From the NCBI RefSeq assembly GCF_901875635.1, contig NZ_CABFMN010000089.1, positions 5,847 through 69,846 of the forward strand: DNA of 64,000 bases, written 5' to 3'. Positions within the stretch are counted from its first letter, which is position 1. Every line of letters begins with the position of its first letter. Made by a program: the position numbers and the translations under genes. This DNA comes from Xylophilus ampelinus (lineage in GTDB: Bacteria > Pseudomonadota > Gammaproteobacteria > Burkholderiales > Burkholderiaceae_C). The notes under the pieces are model-generated. The model saw nothing but the letters and a program-made list of their open reading frames with translations, did not search any database and was not told where the DNA came from. Shown piece after piece: positions 26,987-36,322 of this stretch.

Positions 26987-29188
26987 ATGCCCGCACCGCG
27001 CAAGCTCTTCGTCACCACCGCCCTGCCGTACGCCAACGGCAACTTCCACATCGGCCACATCATGGAGTACATCCAGGCCGACATCTGGGTGCGGTTCCAG
27101 CGAATGACGGGCGCCGAGGTGAACTTCGTGGGTGCCGACGACGCCCACGGGGCGCCGATCATGATCGCGGCCGAAAAGGCCGGCAAGACGCCGCAGCAGT
27201 TCGTGGCCGACATCGCCGCGGGCCGCAAGCCTTATCTCGACGGCTTCCACATCGCCTTCGACAACTGGAGTTCGACGGATTCGCCCGAGAACCACGAGCT
27301 CGCGAAGCAGATCTACCTCGACCTCAAGGCCGCCGGCCTGATCGAGACGCGCACCATCGAGCAGTTCTTCGACCCCGAGAAGAACATGTTCCTGCCCGAC
27401 CGCTACATCAAGGGCGAGTGCCCCAACTGCCACGCCAAGGACCAGTACGGCGACAACTGCGAGGTGTGCGGTAAGGTCTACGCGCCGACCGACCTGATCA
27501 ACCCCTACTCGGCGCTGTCGGGCGCCAAGCCGGTGCTGAAGAACTCGGAGCACTTCTTCTTCAAGCTCTCGGACCCGCGCTGCGTGGCCTTCCTGGAAGA
27601 GTGGACGCAGAACGGCCAGCACGTGCAGCCCGAGGTGGCGCGCAAGGTGAAGGAATGGTTCAGCGTGCGCACGAACCCCGACGGCACCACCAGCGAAGGC
27701 CTGGGCGACTGGGACATCAGCCGCGACGCGCCTTACTTCGGCATCGAGATCCCCGACGCGCCGGGCAAGTACTTCTACGTCTGGCTCGATGCGCCGGTGG
27801 GGTACCTCGCCTCTCTCAAGAACCTGCTCGACAAGGCCTGCATCGAGGTCGACATCGACGACGACACGTCAGAGCCCAGCGGCATGAGCCTGGAGCGCTA
27901 CATGGCGCAGCCCGAGCTGGAGCAGGTGCATTTCATCGGCAAGGACATCATCACCTTCCACACGCTGTTCTGGCCCGCGATGCTGAAGTTCAGCGGCCGC
28001 AAGACGCCCGACAAGATCTGCGTGCACGGCTTCCTCACCGTCAACAACGGCGAGAAGATGAGCAAGAGCCGCGGCACCGGCCTGGACCCGCTGAAGTACC
28101 TGAGCCTGGGCCTGAACGCCGAGTGGCTGCGCTACTACCTGGCGGCCAAGCTCAACGGCAGGAACGAGGACATCGACTTCAACCCCGAGGACTTCGTCGC
28201 CCGCGTCAACAGCGACCTGGTGGGCAAGTACATCAACATCGCCAGCCGCGCGGCCGGCTTCGTCGGCAAGCGCTTCGGCGGCACGCTCGGCACGCCGGGC
28301 GCCGATGGCGCGGCGCTGCTCGAAGCCCTGCGCGCTGCGGCGCCCGCGCTGCGCGAGCACTACGACGCCCGCGACACCGCGCGCGCCGTGCGCGAGACGA
28401 TGGCCCTGGCCGACAAGGTGAACGAGTACGTCGACGCCAACAAGCCCTGGGAACTGGCGAAGAAGGAAGGCGCCGAGGCGCGCCTGCACGACGTGTGCAC
28501 CGTCTGCATCGAAGCCTTCCGCCTGCTCACGCTCTACCTCAAGCCGGTGATGCCGGCCCTGGCGCAGAACGTCGAGGCCTTCCTGAAGATTGCGCCGCTG
28601 CAGTGGGCCGACGCCGAGGCCGCCCTGCCTGCCGGCCATGCGATCGGCGAATACAAGCACCTGATGCAGCGCGTCGATGCCAAGCTGCTGGACCAGCTCT
28701 TCGAGTTGCCGCCGGCCGCCACCTCAGAAGAAAAAACGGCTGCAGCGCCCGCCACGTCTGCGAAGGCAGCTACAAAAAACGTAGCAAAGCCGGTCGACCC
28801 CAATGCGCCGGGCGGCGAGGCGCTGGCCGAGACCATCGGCATCGACGACTTCGCCAAGGTCGACCTGCGCATCGCGAAGATCCTCGCCTGCGAGTCGGTC
28901 GAAGGCTCGACCAAGCTGCTGCGCCTGACGCTCGACGTCGGCGAGAAGAGCGACGACGGCCAGCCGAAGACGCGCAACGTCTTCAGCGGCATCGCCTCGG
29001 CCTACCGCCCCGAGCAACTCGTGGACAAGCTCACCGTGATGGTCGCCAACCTGGCGCCGCGCAAGATGAAGTTCGGCCTCAGCGAAGGCATGGTGCTGGC
29101 CGCCAGCCATGCCGACGAGAAGGCGAACCCGGGCATCTTCGTGCTCGAGCCCTTCCCCGGCGCGTTGCCGGGGATGCGGGTGCGTTGA
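26987..29188 (+). CDS. metG: Methionyl-tRNA synthetase, long form with C-terminal tRNA-binding domain
   Basis: 733 residues. Class I aaRS that charges tRNA-Met. HIGH motif in [19 protein letters not shown], zinc-type cysteines [19 protein letters not shown], and KMSKS in [19 protein letters not shown]. The anticodon-binding helical domain ends near residue 575 and the C-terminal EMAP/Trbp111-like domain starts at [17 protein letters not shown]. Residues about 582-600 ([19 protein letters not shown]) are encoded by an in-frame copy of repeat A4. The start follows an A-poor leader; the ATG at 26987 fits the family N-terminus. Confidence 0.97.
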   Translation: MPAPRKLFVTTALPYANGNFHIGHIMEYIQADIWVRFQRMTGAEVNFVGADDAHGAPIMIAAEKAGKTPQQFVADIAAGRKPYLDGFHIAFDNWSSTDSPENHELAKQIYLDLKAAGLIETRTIEQFFDPEKNMFLPDRYIKGECPNCHAKDQYGDNCEVCGKVYAPTDLINPYSALSGAKPVLKNSEHFFFKLSDPRCVAFLEEWTQNGQHVQPEVARKVKEWFSVRTNPDGTTSEGLGDWDISRDAPYFGIEIPDAPGKYFYVWLDAPVGYLASLKNLLDKACIEVDIDDDTSEPSGMSLERYMAQPELEQVHFIGKDIITFHTLFWPAMLKFSGRKTPDKICVHGFLTVNNGEKMSKSRGTGLDPLKYLSLGLNAEWLRYYLAAKLNGRNEDIDFNPEDFVARVNSDLVGKYINIASRAAGFVGKRFGGTLGTPGADGAALLEALRAAAPALREHYDARDTARAVRETMALADKVNEYVDANKPWELAKKEGAEARLHDVCTVCIEAFRLLTLYLKPVMPALAQNVEAFLKIAPLQWADAEAALPAGHAIGEYKHLMQRVDAKLLDQLFELPPAATSEEKTAAAPATSAKAATKNVAKPVDPNAPGGEALAETIGIDDFAKVDLRIAKILACESVEGSTKLLRLTLDVGEKSDDGQPKTRNVFSGIASAYRPEQLVDKLTVMVANLAPRKMKFGLSEGMVLAASHADEKANPGIFVLEPFPGALPGMRVR
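28731..28787 (+). repeat. Dispersed two-hairpin repeat, copy A4, inside metG
   Basis: AAAAAACGGCTGCAGCGCCC, a GC-rich turn, then AAGGCAGCTACAAAAAACGT and AGCAA match the family A layout element by element. The copy stays open in the metG frame and encodes an Ala/Lys linker between the anticodon-binding and C-terminal tRNA-binding domains. The T-run side faces antisense, so it should not stop metG transcription. Confidence 0.85.
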
Positions 29189-29721
29189 AGCCTTGGCTTC
29201 GAACTGGCGTGTGCATGGGCGCGAAGCCCGTTCTGGACTTCGTACCGCTGCCAACTGCTCCCTTGGCACATGAAACACGGCAGTCCACCGGTCCTTGCTC
29301 TCGACCGCTGCGCGCCTGAGCCATCCGCCGAATACCCCCTAGGTTCAGGCTCAGCCCGCATTCGCCTGGGTTTGCCTGCGGCCCGACTCGCCCGTGTGCC
29401 CCCCGATCTGACACCCGGAGACGAAAGCTGGGCGGCATTCGTGCGCTCTGACATGACAAAGTATCAACATGGTGCGGCATTCATCCTAGACATACACCAA
29501 CGCGCGTTGAGCGATGAGAAAAATAAATCTAAAGTAGTAAATTAACGACAGATACCCGCTTTCCAGCCGAGCTCGTGCAACACACATCTCGCGATGTTAC
29601 GAAATTAGTTCACAATTTGTTCAGGATCGCTACAGACGAAATCAGGTGCAAGTCTTGCTTCCGAAATCTTTAGTAGTACCTGGATGGGAATTTGCCGAAC
29701 GCGCCGCAGGAGGGCCCACTG
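29189..29721. promoter_or_regulatory. 533-bp leader region of the exopolysaccharide locus
   Basis: No convincing gene. Its right two-thirds (about 29450-29690) are markedly AT-rich for this genome, with a candidate sigma70-like promoter listed separately. Direct and inverted pieces such as GTTACGAAATTAGTTCACAA occur near 29594. Such long AT-rich leaders commonly carry promoters and regulator sites for polysaccharide operons. No ops/JUMPStart element was recognised. Confidence 0.5.
29507..29535 (+). promoter_or_regulatory. Candidate sigma70-like promoter for the forward exopolysaccharide block
   Basis: TTGAGC (29507-29512) and TAAAGT (29530-29535) are separated by 17 bp in an AT-rich stretch, roughly 190 bp upstream of the first gene. 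Matches to consensus are partial, so this is only a candidate. Confidence 0.3.
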
Positions 29722-30396
29722 GTGAATACAGCGAGTTTCGTTGCAGAAGGGTTCGCGGTTCGCAAGCTCAGCCCGACATCGCGTTGGATGCCAATCGTCA
29801 GCCTGAGGATCAATCAACTGCTGGCGCTCATGGCCCTGGCGGCATTCAGCCCTCTCATGCTTGTCGTCAGCGCATTGCTGCTGCTGGCAGACGGCTGGCC
29901 CCTGTTCTACGGCCACTACCGCGTCGGACAGGATGGCCGTCTTTTCAGGTGTCTCAAGTTCCGTACGATGCGCCGCGATTCCGACCGGTTGCTGCGCGAG
30001 TTGCTTGCCCGTGACGCTACCGCCAGGGAAGAGTGGGCCAGGGACCAGAAGCTGCGACGCGACCCGCGGGTTACTTCTATCGGGCATTTTCTACGCAAGA
30101 CGAGCCTGGACGAACTCCCCCAACTGTGGAACGTCGTGCGCGGCGAAATGCGCCTTGTGGGGCCGCGGCCGGTGACTGTGCCGGAGCTGAACCGTTACGG
30201 CCGCGTCCGCTGGCACTATCTCAGCGTGCCCCCCGGCATCACAGGCCTCTGGCAAGTCAGCGGTCGCAACGACACCACGTACGACGAACGTGTTGCTCTG
30301 GATCGCGAGTACGTCGAAAGCCGCTCGCTCTGGCTCGACGCCAGCATCCTGCTCAAAACCATCCGCGTCGTGCTGTTGCGCGAAGGTGCGCGCTAG
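29722..30396 (+). CDS. Initiating sugar-phosphate transferase (WcaJ/ExoY-type PGT)
   Basis: 224 residues from a GTG preceded by AGGAGGG at ideal distance; a TTG 30 bp upstream is a poorer start. One membrane hairpin (INQLLALMALAAFSPLMLVVS) is followed by the catalytic part GHYRVGQDGRLFRCLKFRTM, RKTSLDELPQLWNVVRGEMR, LVGPRPVTVPEL and PPGITGLWQVSGR. It moves a sugar-1-phosphate from a nucleotide sugar to undecaprenyl phosphate at the inner membrane, starting the repeat unit. First gene of the forward block; its stop overlaps the next start. Confidence 0.95.
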   Translation: MNTASFVAEGFAVRKLSPTSRWMPIVSLRINQLLALMALAAFSPLMLVVSALLLLADGWPLFYGHYRVGQDGRLFRCLKFRTMRRDSDRLLRELLARDATAREEWARDQKLRRDPRVTSIGHFLRKTSLDELPQLWNVVRGEMRLVGPRPVTVPELNRYGRVRWHYLSVPPGITGLWQVSGRNDTTYDERVALDREYVESRSLWLDASILLKTIRVVLLREGAR

Positions 30397-31544
30397 TGGG
30401 GCCGGCCTCAGTCACCGCCAAGGCGCACACCGGTGCAGCCTCTGCTAATCAACACGTTCTGCATGTCGTCGGCGCCGTCGCCGATGAGGTCCACAGCTTT
30501 CTGGCGCCGGCGTGCCGAGTGCTTGCCCAGTCGGGAAGGCAGCAGTCGATCCTGTTCGTCGAAACCCCGGACCTCGAGCACAACGTTCGGCTGCTCACAG
30601 ACACCGCCCGCCTTGTGGCCGTAGGCGGGCCATCAAGCCGTATCAGCCGTTGGATGGCCTTGTCACGCGTCTGCCTCGCCGAAATCAGGAGAGGCGAGCT
30701 GTCTGCCGTTCACGCACACGGCATCATTCCTTGCATACTGGCCAGCGTCATCGTTCGAAGCGAAGGTGCACGCGTGCCGATCATGTACACGCCACATGGA
30801 TCACGTTCACTCGGGACGCTGCGCCATTTCGGCAAGCTCGCCATGCTGCTGGCACGCCCCTTCGTGCGGCCTGGACGCAGCGCTGCTATCGTGACAGTGC
30901 CGCGCGAGAAGGCGGATTTTCGCGGGTGGGCGAATACGGAACTCATTGAGGCGCCGGTACATCAAGCGTACTTCGATGCTGCCCGCAAACCGCCCCCGAA
31001 TCAGCCGCTAATCATCACAGGCGGACGCAGAACGCCAGCACGCAGCGCGGACATCTTCGCCCAGCTGGCAGTGGTTCTCAGCGCTGAAGAACTTGGATTG
31101 CGCTTCGAATGGCTGGGCGCCGCGAGCTCAGCATCGCAGTTGCGCCTCGCCGCCGCCTCGGTCTCCCTGGTGCCGGTGGACGATGACCCGTCGTGCGCCG
31201 ATCACATGGCCAGGGGCTGGCTCTATGTCGCACCCTGGTTCACGCGAGGATTCCCACTCTTCCTCGTCCAGGCGATGGCAGCTGGACTTCCATGCGTCGC
31301 GCTGGACTGCGAGCAGCACCGTGAGGTGATCGAGGACGGCCTCACCGGATTCCTCTGCGCCACCGAACAAGAGATGGTTCGGCGGATCGCACAACTTGTC
31401 GACGACAAGTCGATCCGATCGCGCATGGGGCAAGCTGCGCGCGATGCAGTTGCGCTGCGATTCAGCGAGGAGGAGTTCGCGCGACGCCTCCTCTCCACCT
31501 ATCGCGCCTGTACTCAGGCAAGCGCATCGCCCCCGGGCCGCTGA
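30396..31544 (+). CDS. GT4-type glycosyltransferase
   Basis: 382 residues from the GTG whose first base is the last base of the previous TAG, an overlap that implies translational coupling. GT-B fold: the N-terminal half has LHVVGAVADEVHSFLAPACR and IMYTPHGSRSLGTLRHFG; the C-terminal donor site has FPLFLVQAMAAGLPCVALDC and EHREVIEDGLTGFL-like residues (HREVIEDGLTGFLC). The first Glu of the usual EX7E motif is Gln here. Adds a sugar to the lipid-linked repeat unit on the cytoplasmic side; donor unknown. Confidence 0.85.
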   Translation: MGPASVTAKAHTGAASANQHVLHVVGAVADEVHSFLAPACRVLAQSGRQQSILFVETPDLEHNVRLLTDTARLVAVGGPSSRISRWMALSRVCLAEIRRGELSAVHAHGIIPCILASVIVRSEGARVPIMYTPHGSRSLGTLRHFGKLAMLLARPFVRPGRSAAIVTVPREKADFRGWANTELIEAPVHQAYFDAARKPPPNQPLIITGGRRTPARSADIFAQLAVVLSAEELGLRFEWLGAASSASQLRLAAASVSLVPVDDDPSCADHMARGWLYVAPWFTRGFPLFLVQAMAAGLPCVALDCEQHREVIEDGLTGFLCATEQEMVRRIAQLVDDKSIRSRMGQAARDAVALRFSEEEFARRLLSTYRACTQASASPPGR

Positions 31545-31560
31545 GTACAGACAACCTGAC

Positions 31561-32697
31561 ATGCAAGCACGTCACGATGCCACCATGCACATGGTGACCG
31601 ACATGGATTCGCTCGCGCGCTGCCGGGATCTGCGCGACCTAGAGAAAGTGCTCATTCAAACCGAGCGTCTCAAGTATCGCGGACTTCTTCCCTGCGCCCT
31701 GCGCTATGCGGTATGGGCGGTGCGCCAAGGCGGCGTCATCGAGATCCAAGACCATGGACGTTTGGACGCATCCTCGCCCGCCTTCGAGTTCACCTTCAAC
31801 AACGTGCGTCGCTGCGTCGCCAGGTTCTGCAGCCGCGACACCGACCTTGTGGATTTGGCTCCGGGTCTGATCCGCCTCCGACGACGTTCGCAGATCCTGC
31901 CTCCGGGTTGGAGCGCGGGTATCGTGTTCTCGGGTCGGGATGAGGAAATCCCCACGCTCATGAACTGCATAGCGGGCCTCGAGCGGCAGCCTGAACTGCG
32001 CCGGGATCGGGGGGGTGAGATCGTGGTGTGCGGTCCGCAGCGCGATCTGGGATTCCTGAAGTCCCACCCCGCCGTCCGCTACTTCGTTCATGAGACACCA
32101 GACGCACCGCAGTTGATGATCTGCCAGAAGAAGAACGCGCTGATCCGCCAGCTCGCCGGGCCGCGCATCGCCGTGCTCCATGCCCGCATCGTGCTCGACG
32201 AAGACTGCCTCGCGGCCGTTCCTCGCGAGTTCGACATGATCTCGCCAAATACCAGCGTCCTTGAGCGTGGACGCCGCGTGCCATACCTCTCGCTAGGCCA
32301 GACAGATGCCGCCCACGCAGGCCGGATGCCGCGCGCGATGGGCCGCACCATGCGAGTGCTCCGAGACGGCAACCCGCTTCGAATGCACGAGCATGCGCCT
32401 CTGTTCATTGACGGCGGCGCCTTCTTCGTGAGTCGCGACCTGCACGTGGCCTGTCCGCTGGACGATGCCATTGCCTGGCAAGACGCCGAGGATGTCGATT
32501 GGTGCACGCGCGCGTTTTCGCAGGGGTTCCTGATCGATCTCGCGCCAAAGGCCGGTGCGCTTTCGGCGACGAGCAAGATACGGGCGCTTCCAGCGCTGGG
32601 CCCGATGACGTGGCCCATCTACCGAGCCCATCGATGGGCCCGCGACCTGCGTGCCGGCGCGCGTCACTGGGCGCTGACCTTGAAAGGCGAACGGTGA
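31561..32697 (+). CDS. Putative glycosyltransferase, GT-A-like, poorly characterised
   Basis: 378 residues from ATG 31561; ATGs at 31585 and 31600 are alternatives. After an N-terminal domain, residues about 120-300 look like a GT-A core: GWSAGIVFSGRDEEIPTLMN, IVVCGPQRDLGFLKSH, LIRQLAGPRIAVLHARIVLD and then EDC, giving an acidic D-E-D in the usual DxD place. Later EHAPLFIDGGAFFVSRDLHV and DAEDVDWCTRAFSQGFLIDL recall GT2 acceptor motifs. No TM segment. It overlaps the flippase gene by 4 bp. Sugar specificity unknown. Confidence 0.68.
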   Translation: MQARHDATMHMVTDMDSLARCRDLRDLEKVLIQTERLKYRGLLPCALRYAVWAVRQGGVIEIQDHGRLDASSPAFEFTFNNVRRCVARFCSRDTDLVDLAPGLIRLRRRSQILPPGWSAGIVFSGRDEEIPTLMNCIAGLERQPELRRDRGGEIVVCGPQRDLGFLKSHPAVRYFVHETPDAPQLMICQKKNALIRQLAGPRIAVLHARIVLDEDCLAAVPREFDMISPNTSVLERGRRVPYLSLGQTDAAHAGRMPRAMGRTMRVLRDGNPLRMHEHAPLFIDGGAFFVSRDLHVACPLDDAIAWQDAEDVDWCTRAFSQGFLIDLAPKAGALSATSKIRALPALGPMTWPIYRAHRWARDLRAGARHWALTLKGER

Positions 32698-33992
32698 GTG
32701 CCTCCAGGCGTGCGTCCCTGAGCTATTTCGCGCTGAAGGCGACGAATCTCGGCGTGGCAACCGCCTGGAGCTTCGCACTCATCTTCGTACTGATCCGTCG
32801 CATGCCGCTGGCCGACTATGCCTCCGTGGTCGTGGTTACCGCGCTGGGGGCATACCTCATGGCATGTGACCTCGGAATGTCCAATGCAGTCTATGCGCGA
32901 GCCCGCACGCAATGGCTTCAGTCCGGCCGACTCGAGGGCCATGCACTGCGGTTCGGCACCGCCGTCCTCGGCGCCTATTGCGTGCTCACGGTGTTCGCCA
33001 TCGGCGCCTTCACGGCGCTGGCGCATGCCCTCCCCATCGGCGCAGGCATGCTTCCGAACGCATTGTCCGTTTACTTCGCAGCACTTTCACTGGCGCTGCC
33101 ATGGTCGGTCGTGCGCGCACTATTGGCAGCGACGGATCGGTTCCTCGCGTTCGAGATTGTCGAGTTCGGGCGTCGAATCATGAGCTTGGCGCTCGTGCTC
33201 GGCCTCTACTTCGACTTGTCGTTCGCTGCCTACTCCTGGTGCCTCCTTGCGGCTTGGGCCGCGGCCCTTGTCATCCTTTCCAGTCGGCTGTCCAGCGTGA
33301 CAAGCTGGCGCACGCTGCGGTCGTTCGGGGCGTGGAAGGAGGCTTTCTCCGGACAGTGGGGGTTGGTCAGACAGTCGGGCAACTTCTCCTTGCTGGAATT
33401 TCTGGTGTTCAACTTTCCATACCTGCTGCTACCGACGCTATTTGGTGCAGGCCACGCCATCGTCGCCTTTGATGTCTTCAACAAGATCACACGATTCGGC
33501 GCCCAGTCCAACATCGTCACCTTCGAAGCGCTGCTGCCGATGAGCACCCAGGCGCTGCATGCGGGCGAACATGCCCGTTGGCGTAGCATCACGACGACTG
33601 CTTTGGCAATCTCGCTGGTCTCGGCGTGCCTGGGCTCCGTGTTCGTCCTTCCTCTGGGCGATGCGACCTTCGGACTGCTGCTGGGAGATGCCACCCTTGT
33701 GCCCTTCTGGCTGCGCATCTGCATGGTCGCCATGCTGCTGGCGGATGCATTCCGCGCCGGGGGCGCGCTGCTGATGCTCAACCTTGGCAGGGTGTCCCGT
33801 CTTCTTCCATTGTCCTTTGGCGGGGCCGCCGCCTTTGCCACGCTCACCGTCGTGGCAGGCGTCGGCGGTGTGGGGTTCACGGGCTTCATGGCCGCCTACG
33901 TCGTCATCTTCGCCGTGACCTCCCTCCTCTATTTCCACCGCATGTTTGCATCGGTTCGTCAGGCTGCCCCCGGCGAGCCCTGCACATCTTGA
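32694..33992 (+). CDS. Polysaccharide flippase, Wzx-like (MOP superfamily)
   Basis: 432 residues from a GTG that overlaps the previous TGA (GTGA). About 12 hydrophobic segments are visible, for example FALKATNLGVATAWSFALIF, SVYFAALSLALPWSVVRALL and FGGAAAFATLTVVAGVGG, typical of MATE/Wzx-like transporters. The GQWGLVRQSGNFSLLEFLVF stretch is Wzx-like. It would flip the undecaprenyl-linked repeat unit across the inner membrane for polymerisation by the Wzy-like protein of the reverse block. Confidence 0.85.
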   Translation: MSASRRASLSYFALKATNLGVATAWSFALIFVLIRRMPLADYASVVVVTALGAYLMACDLGMSNAVYARARTQWLQSGRLEGHALRFGTAVLGAYCVLTVFAIGAFTALAHALPIGAGMLPNALSVYFAALSLALPWSVVRALLAATDRFLAFEIVEFGRRIMSLALVLGLYFDLSFAAYSWCLLAAWAAALVILSSRLSSVTSWRTLRSFGAWKEAFSGQWGLVRQSGNFSLLEFLVFNFPYLLLPTLFGAGHAIVAFDVFNKITRFGAQSNIVTFEALLPMSTQALHAGEHARWRSITTTALAISLVSACLGSVFVLPLGDATFGLLLGDATLVPFWLRICMVAMLLADAFRAGGALLMLNLGRVSRLLPLSFGGAAAFATLTVVAGVGGVGFTGFMAAYVVIFAVTSLLYFHRMFASVRQAAPGEPCTS

Positions 33993-33998
33993 GCTTGT

Positions 33999-35711
33999 AT
34001 GCTGCCCCCAAAAGTGCCGATTCCACAAATCGTCATTCCCATGTCAGGCTTCGGCGAGCGCTTTCGTCGTGCGGGCTATCGCCTGCCAAAGCCCCTCATT
34101 CCGGTCGACGGCCGCCCCATCATCGAGCATGTGGTGGACATGTTTCCGGGCGCAGAGAACTTCGTCTTCATCTGCAGCCAGGAACACCTGGACAACGCCG
34201 ACTATCGGATGCGCGAGACGCTCGAGCGCATTTGCCCGACCGGCAGGATCGTCGGGATACTGCCGCACAAGCTCGGCCCCATCCACGCCGTGCTGCAGGC
34301 CACGGAATTTCTCGATCCGGATCGCCCGGTGGTCGTGAACTACTGCGATTTCAGCTGCTATTGGGATTGGCACCATTTCGTCGAATTCGTCAGGGGGAGC
34401 CACTGCGACGGTGCGGTTCCCGCGTACCGCGGCTTCCATCCGCACAGCCTCGGCACCACCAACTACGCGTACATGCGCGAGTCGGGCGGATGGATGCTCG
34501 ACATCCAGGAGAAACAGCCTTTCACCGACGATCGCATGCAGGAATATGCCTCCAGCGGCACGTACTACTTTCGGTCCGCGAGGCTGATGGCGACCGCCTT
34601 CGACGAAACGCTCAGCGAAAATCGGCACGTAGGCGGCGAGTTCTATGTGAGCTTGGCGTACAAAAGCCTGCTGCGTCAGGGCATGCGGGTGGCGGTCTAT
34701 GAGCTGCAGCACTTCTTGCAATGGGGAACACCGGCGGACTTGGAGGAATACCAGAACTGGTCGAACGCTTTTCAGTCGCTGTGTGAGCACGCCCCGGTGC
34801 CGGCTATCGAGGGCGCGGCCGCCGTCTTTCCCATGGCTGGCATGGGCGAGCGCTTTTCGCGCGAAGGCTACACGGCGGCCAAACCATTGATCCAGGTTTC
34901 TGGCGAACCGATGGCCGTTCAGTCCGCGCGGGACTTGCCGACAGGCACGCATCGTTCGTTCGTCCTGAGGGCAGACATGCCCGGCGCGGCCGTTGTCGCC
35001 CAACGGCTGACGGAGGCCTTTCCCGGCGCGGTCATCGTGACCATCGCCGGAGTGACCCAAGGCCAGGCCTGCACCGCGCAAATTGGGCTGGACGCTTTGA
35101 AAGAAGTCGCCGACGACGCGCCCGTCACCTTCGGTGTGTGCGACGCAGGTGTGCTGTACGACAAGCAGCGCTTCGTTGCCCTCGCGAACTCGCCCGACTG
35201 GGACGTGGTGGTATGGACGCGGCGAGGTCATCCGCATGCGGCGCGAAACCCGCAAATGTATGGATGGATCGCAGAACAGCAGGGCGTGATCGAACGCGTG
35301 TCGGTGAAGGTCCCGCTGTCCGATCCTCTACACGATCCCATCGTTCTGGGCATCTTCACATTCCGGAACGCACGGGTGTTCAGGTGCTGCCTCGAGCATC
35401 TGCTTGCCCGTGACGGCAAGGTCAACGGCGAGTTCTATTTGGACAGCGTCGTTCAGGACGCGATCGAACTCGGGTTGGTTTGCCGGACCTTCGAAGTCGA
35501 TTCCTATTTCTCCTGGGGAACGCCCAACGATCTGAGGACCTTCGAATACTGGCAATCGTGCTTCTCGAAGATGGCTTCGCATCCCTACGAATTGGCAAAG
35601 GACCAGCGGATTGCGCCGCAGCAGATTTCTGCCCTCCAGCGCCGGTACGCGCCGGTGCTGCCAACACTCCCGGACCTTGCGAACCTACCCCAAACCCATC
35701 CGTCCGCCTGA
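33999..35711 (+). CDS. Tandem nucleotidyltransferase (two NTP-transferase domains)
   Basis: 570 residues with two copies of a sugar-phosphate nucleotidyltransferase fold. Domain 1 (about 10-255): IVIPMSGFGERFRRAGYRLP with KPLIPVDG, VVNYCDFSCYWDW and FLQWGTPADLEEYQ. Domain 2 (about 275-520): VFPMAGMGERFSREGYTAAK with PLIQVSG, then SYFSWGTPNDLRTFEYWQ. Both keep the GxGxRF...KPLI loop and the terminal WGTP motif. Tandem duplication within one chain is unusual; one domain may be regulatory or each may activate a different phosphate. Related single-domain enzymes occur in capsule clusters. NTP and acceptor unknown. Confidence 0.85.
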   Translation: MLPPKVPIPQIVIPMSGFGERFRRAGYRLPKPLIPVDGRPIIEHVVDMFPGAENFVFICSQEHLDNADYRMRETLERICPTGRIVGILPHKLGPIHAVLQATEFLDPDRPVVVNYCDFSCYWDWHHFVEFVRGSHCDGAVPAYRGFHPHSLGTTNYAYMRESGGWMLDIQEKQPFTDDRMQEYASSGTYYFRSARLMATAFDETLSENRHVGGEFYVSLAYKSLLRQGMRVAVYELQHFLQWGTPADLEEYQNWSNAFQSLCEHAPVPAIEGAAAVFPMAGMGERFSREGYTAAKPLIQVSGEPMAVQSARDLPTGTHRSFVLRADMPGAAVVAQRLTEAFPGAVIVTIAGVTQGQACTAQIGLDALKEVADDAPVTFGVCDAGVLYDKQRFVALANSPDWDVVVWTRRGHPHAARNPQMYGWIAEQQGVIERVSVKVPLSDPLHDPIVLGIFTFRNARVFRCCLEHLLARDGKVNGEFYLDSVVQDAIELGLVCRTFEVDSYFSWGTPNDLRTFEYWQSCFSKMASHPYELAKDQRIAPQQISALQRRYAPVLPTLPDLANLPQTHPSA

Positions 35712-35725
35712 GTAATCACAACACC

Positions 35726-36322
35726 ATGAAGTACATCGCCCACCGCATCAACACCGTCGAGCAGCTTCGTTCCTCGCCCGTGGGGTATGGAGTGGAAGTC
35801 GACATCCGCTCCAAGGGCGACGAGTTGATCATTCATCACGATGCGTTCGCCGCCGGAGAGAACTTCGAACGCTGGATCGAAAGCTATCGCCATGGAACCC
35901 TGATTCTCAACGTCAAGGAAGAGGGGCTGGAGAAGCGGCTGTTGGCATTGATGGCCCACCGCGGCATCGAGGACTTCTTCTTTCTCGATCAATCGTTCCC
36001 ATTCCTCATTAAGACTTGCCGAGAGGGAGAGCGCAGATGCGCTGTTCGCGTGTCCGAATACGAAACGATCGAAACGGCAATGGCGCTGGCAGGAAAGGTG
36101 GAATGGGTGTGGGTGGATTGCTTCACCCGCTTTCCGTTGTCAGGCGCGCAGGCACGCCTTCTGCAGGCAGCCGGCTTCAAGCTTTGCCTCGTGTCTCCGG
36201 AACTCCAGGGACGCGACGCGGCAACCGGGATCGCCGAGATGCACGACCTGCTGCAACGCGAAGGCATTCAGGCTGAAGCGGTGTGTACCAAGCGTCCGGA
36301 GCTGTGGGGCGGCACCGCCTGA
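35726..36322 (+). CDS. GDPD-like phosphodiesterase
   Basis: 198 residues. The start MKYIAHRINTVEQLRSSPVG and YGVEVDIRSKGDELIIHHDA reproduce the HR...E-x-D...HD metal site of glycerophosphodiester phosphodiesterases, on a short TIM-barrel-like chain (LILNVKEEGLEKRLLALMAH, EWVWVDCFTRFPLSGAQARL). It is shorter than typical GDPD. It may hydrolyse a phosphodiester precursor or trim glycerol-phosphate-like groups. Its TGA overlaps the next ATG. Confidence 0.75.
   Translation: MKYIAHRINTVEQLRSSPVGYGVEVDIRSKGDELIIHHDAFAAGENFERWIESYRHGTLILNVKEEGLEKRLLALMAHRGIEDFFFLDQSFPFLIKTCREGERRCAVRVSEYETIETAMALAGKVEWVWVDCFTRFPLSGAQARLLQAAGFKLCLVSPELQGRDAATGIAEMHDLLQREGIQAEAVCTKRPELWGGTA

Noticed and set aside
29270..29545. 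Possible 91-residue gene before the exopolysaccharide locus
   Set aside because: Sequence is not protein-like, lacks a ribosome site and overlaps the AT-rich leader.
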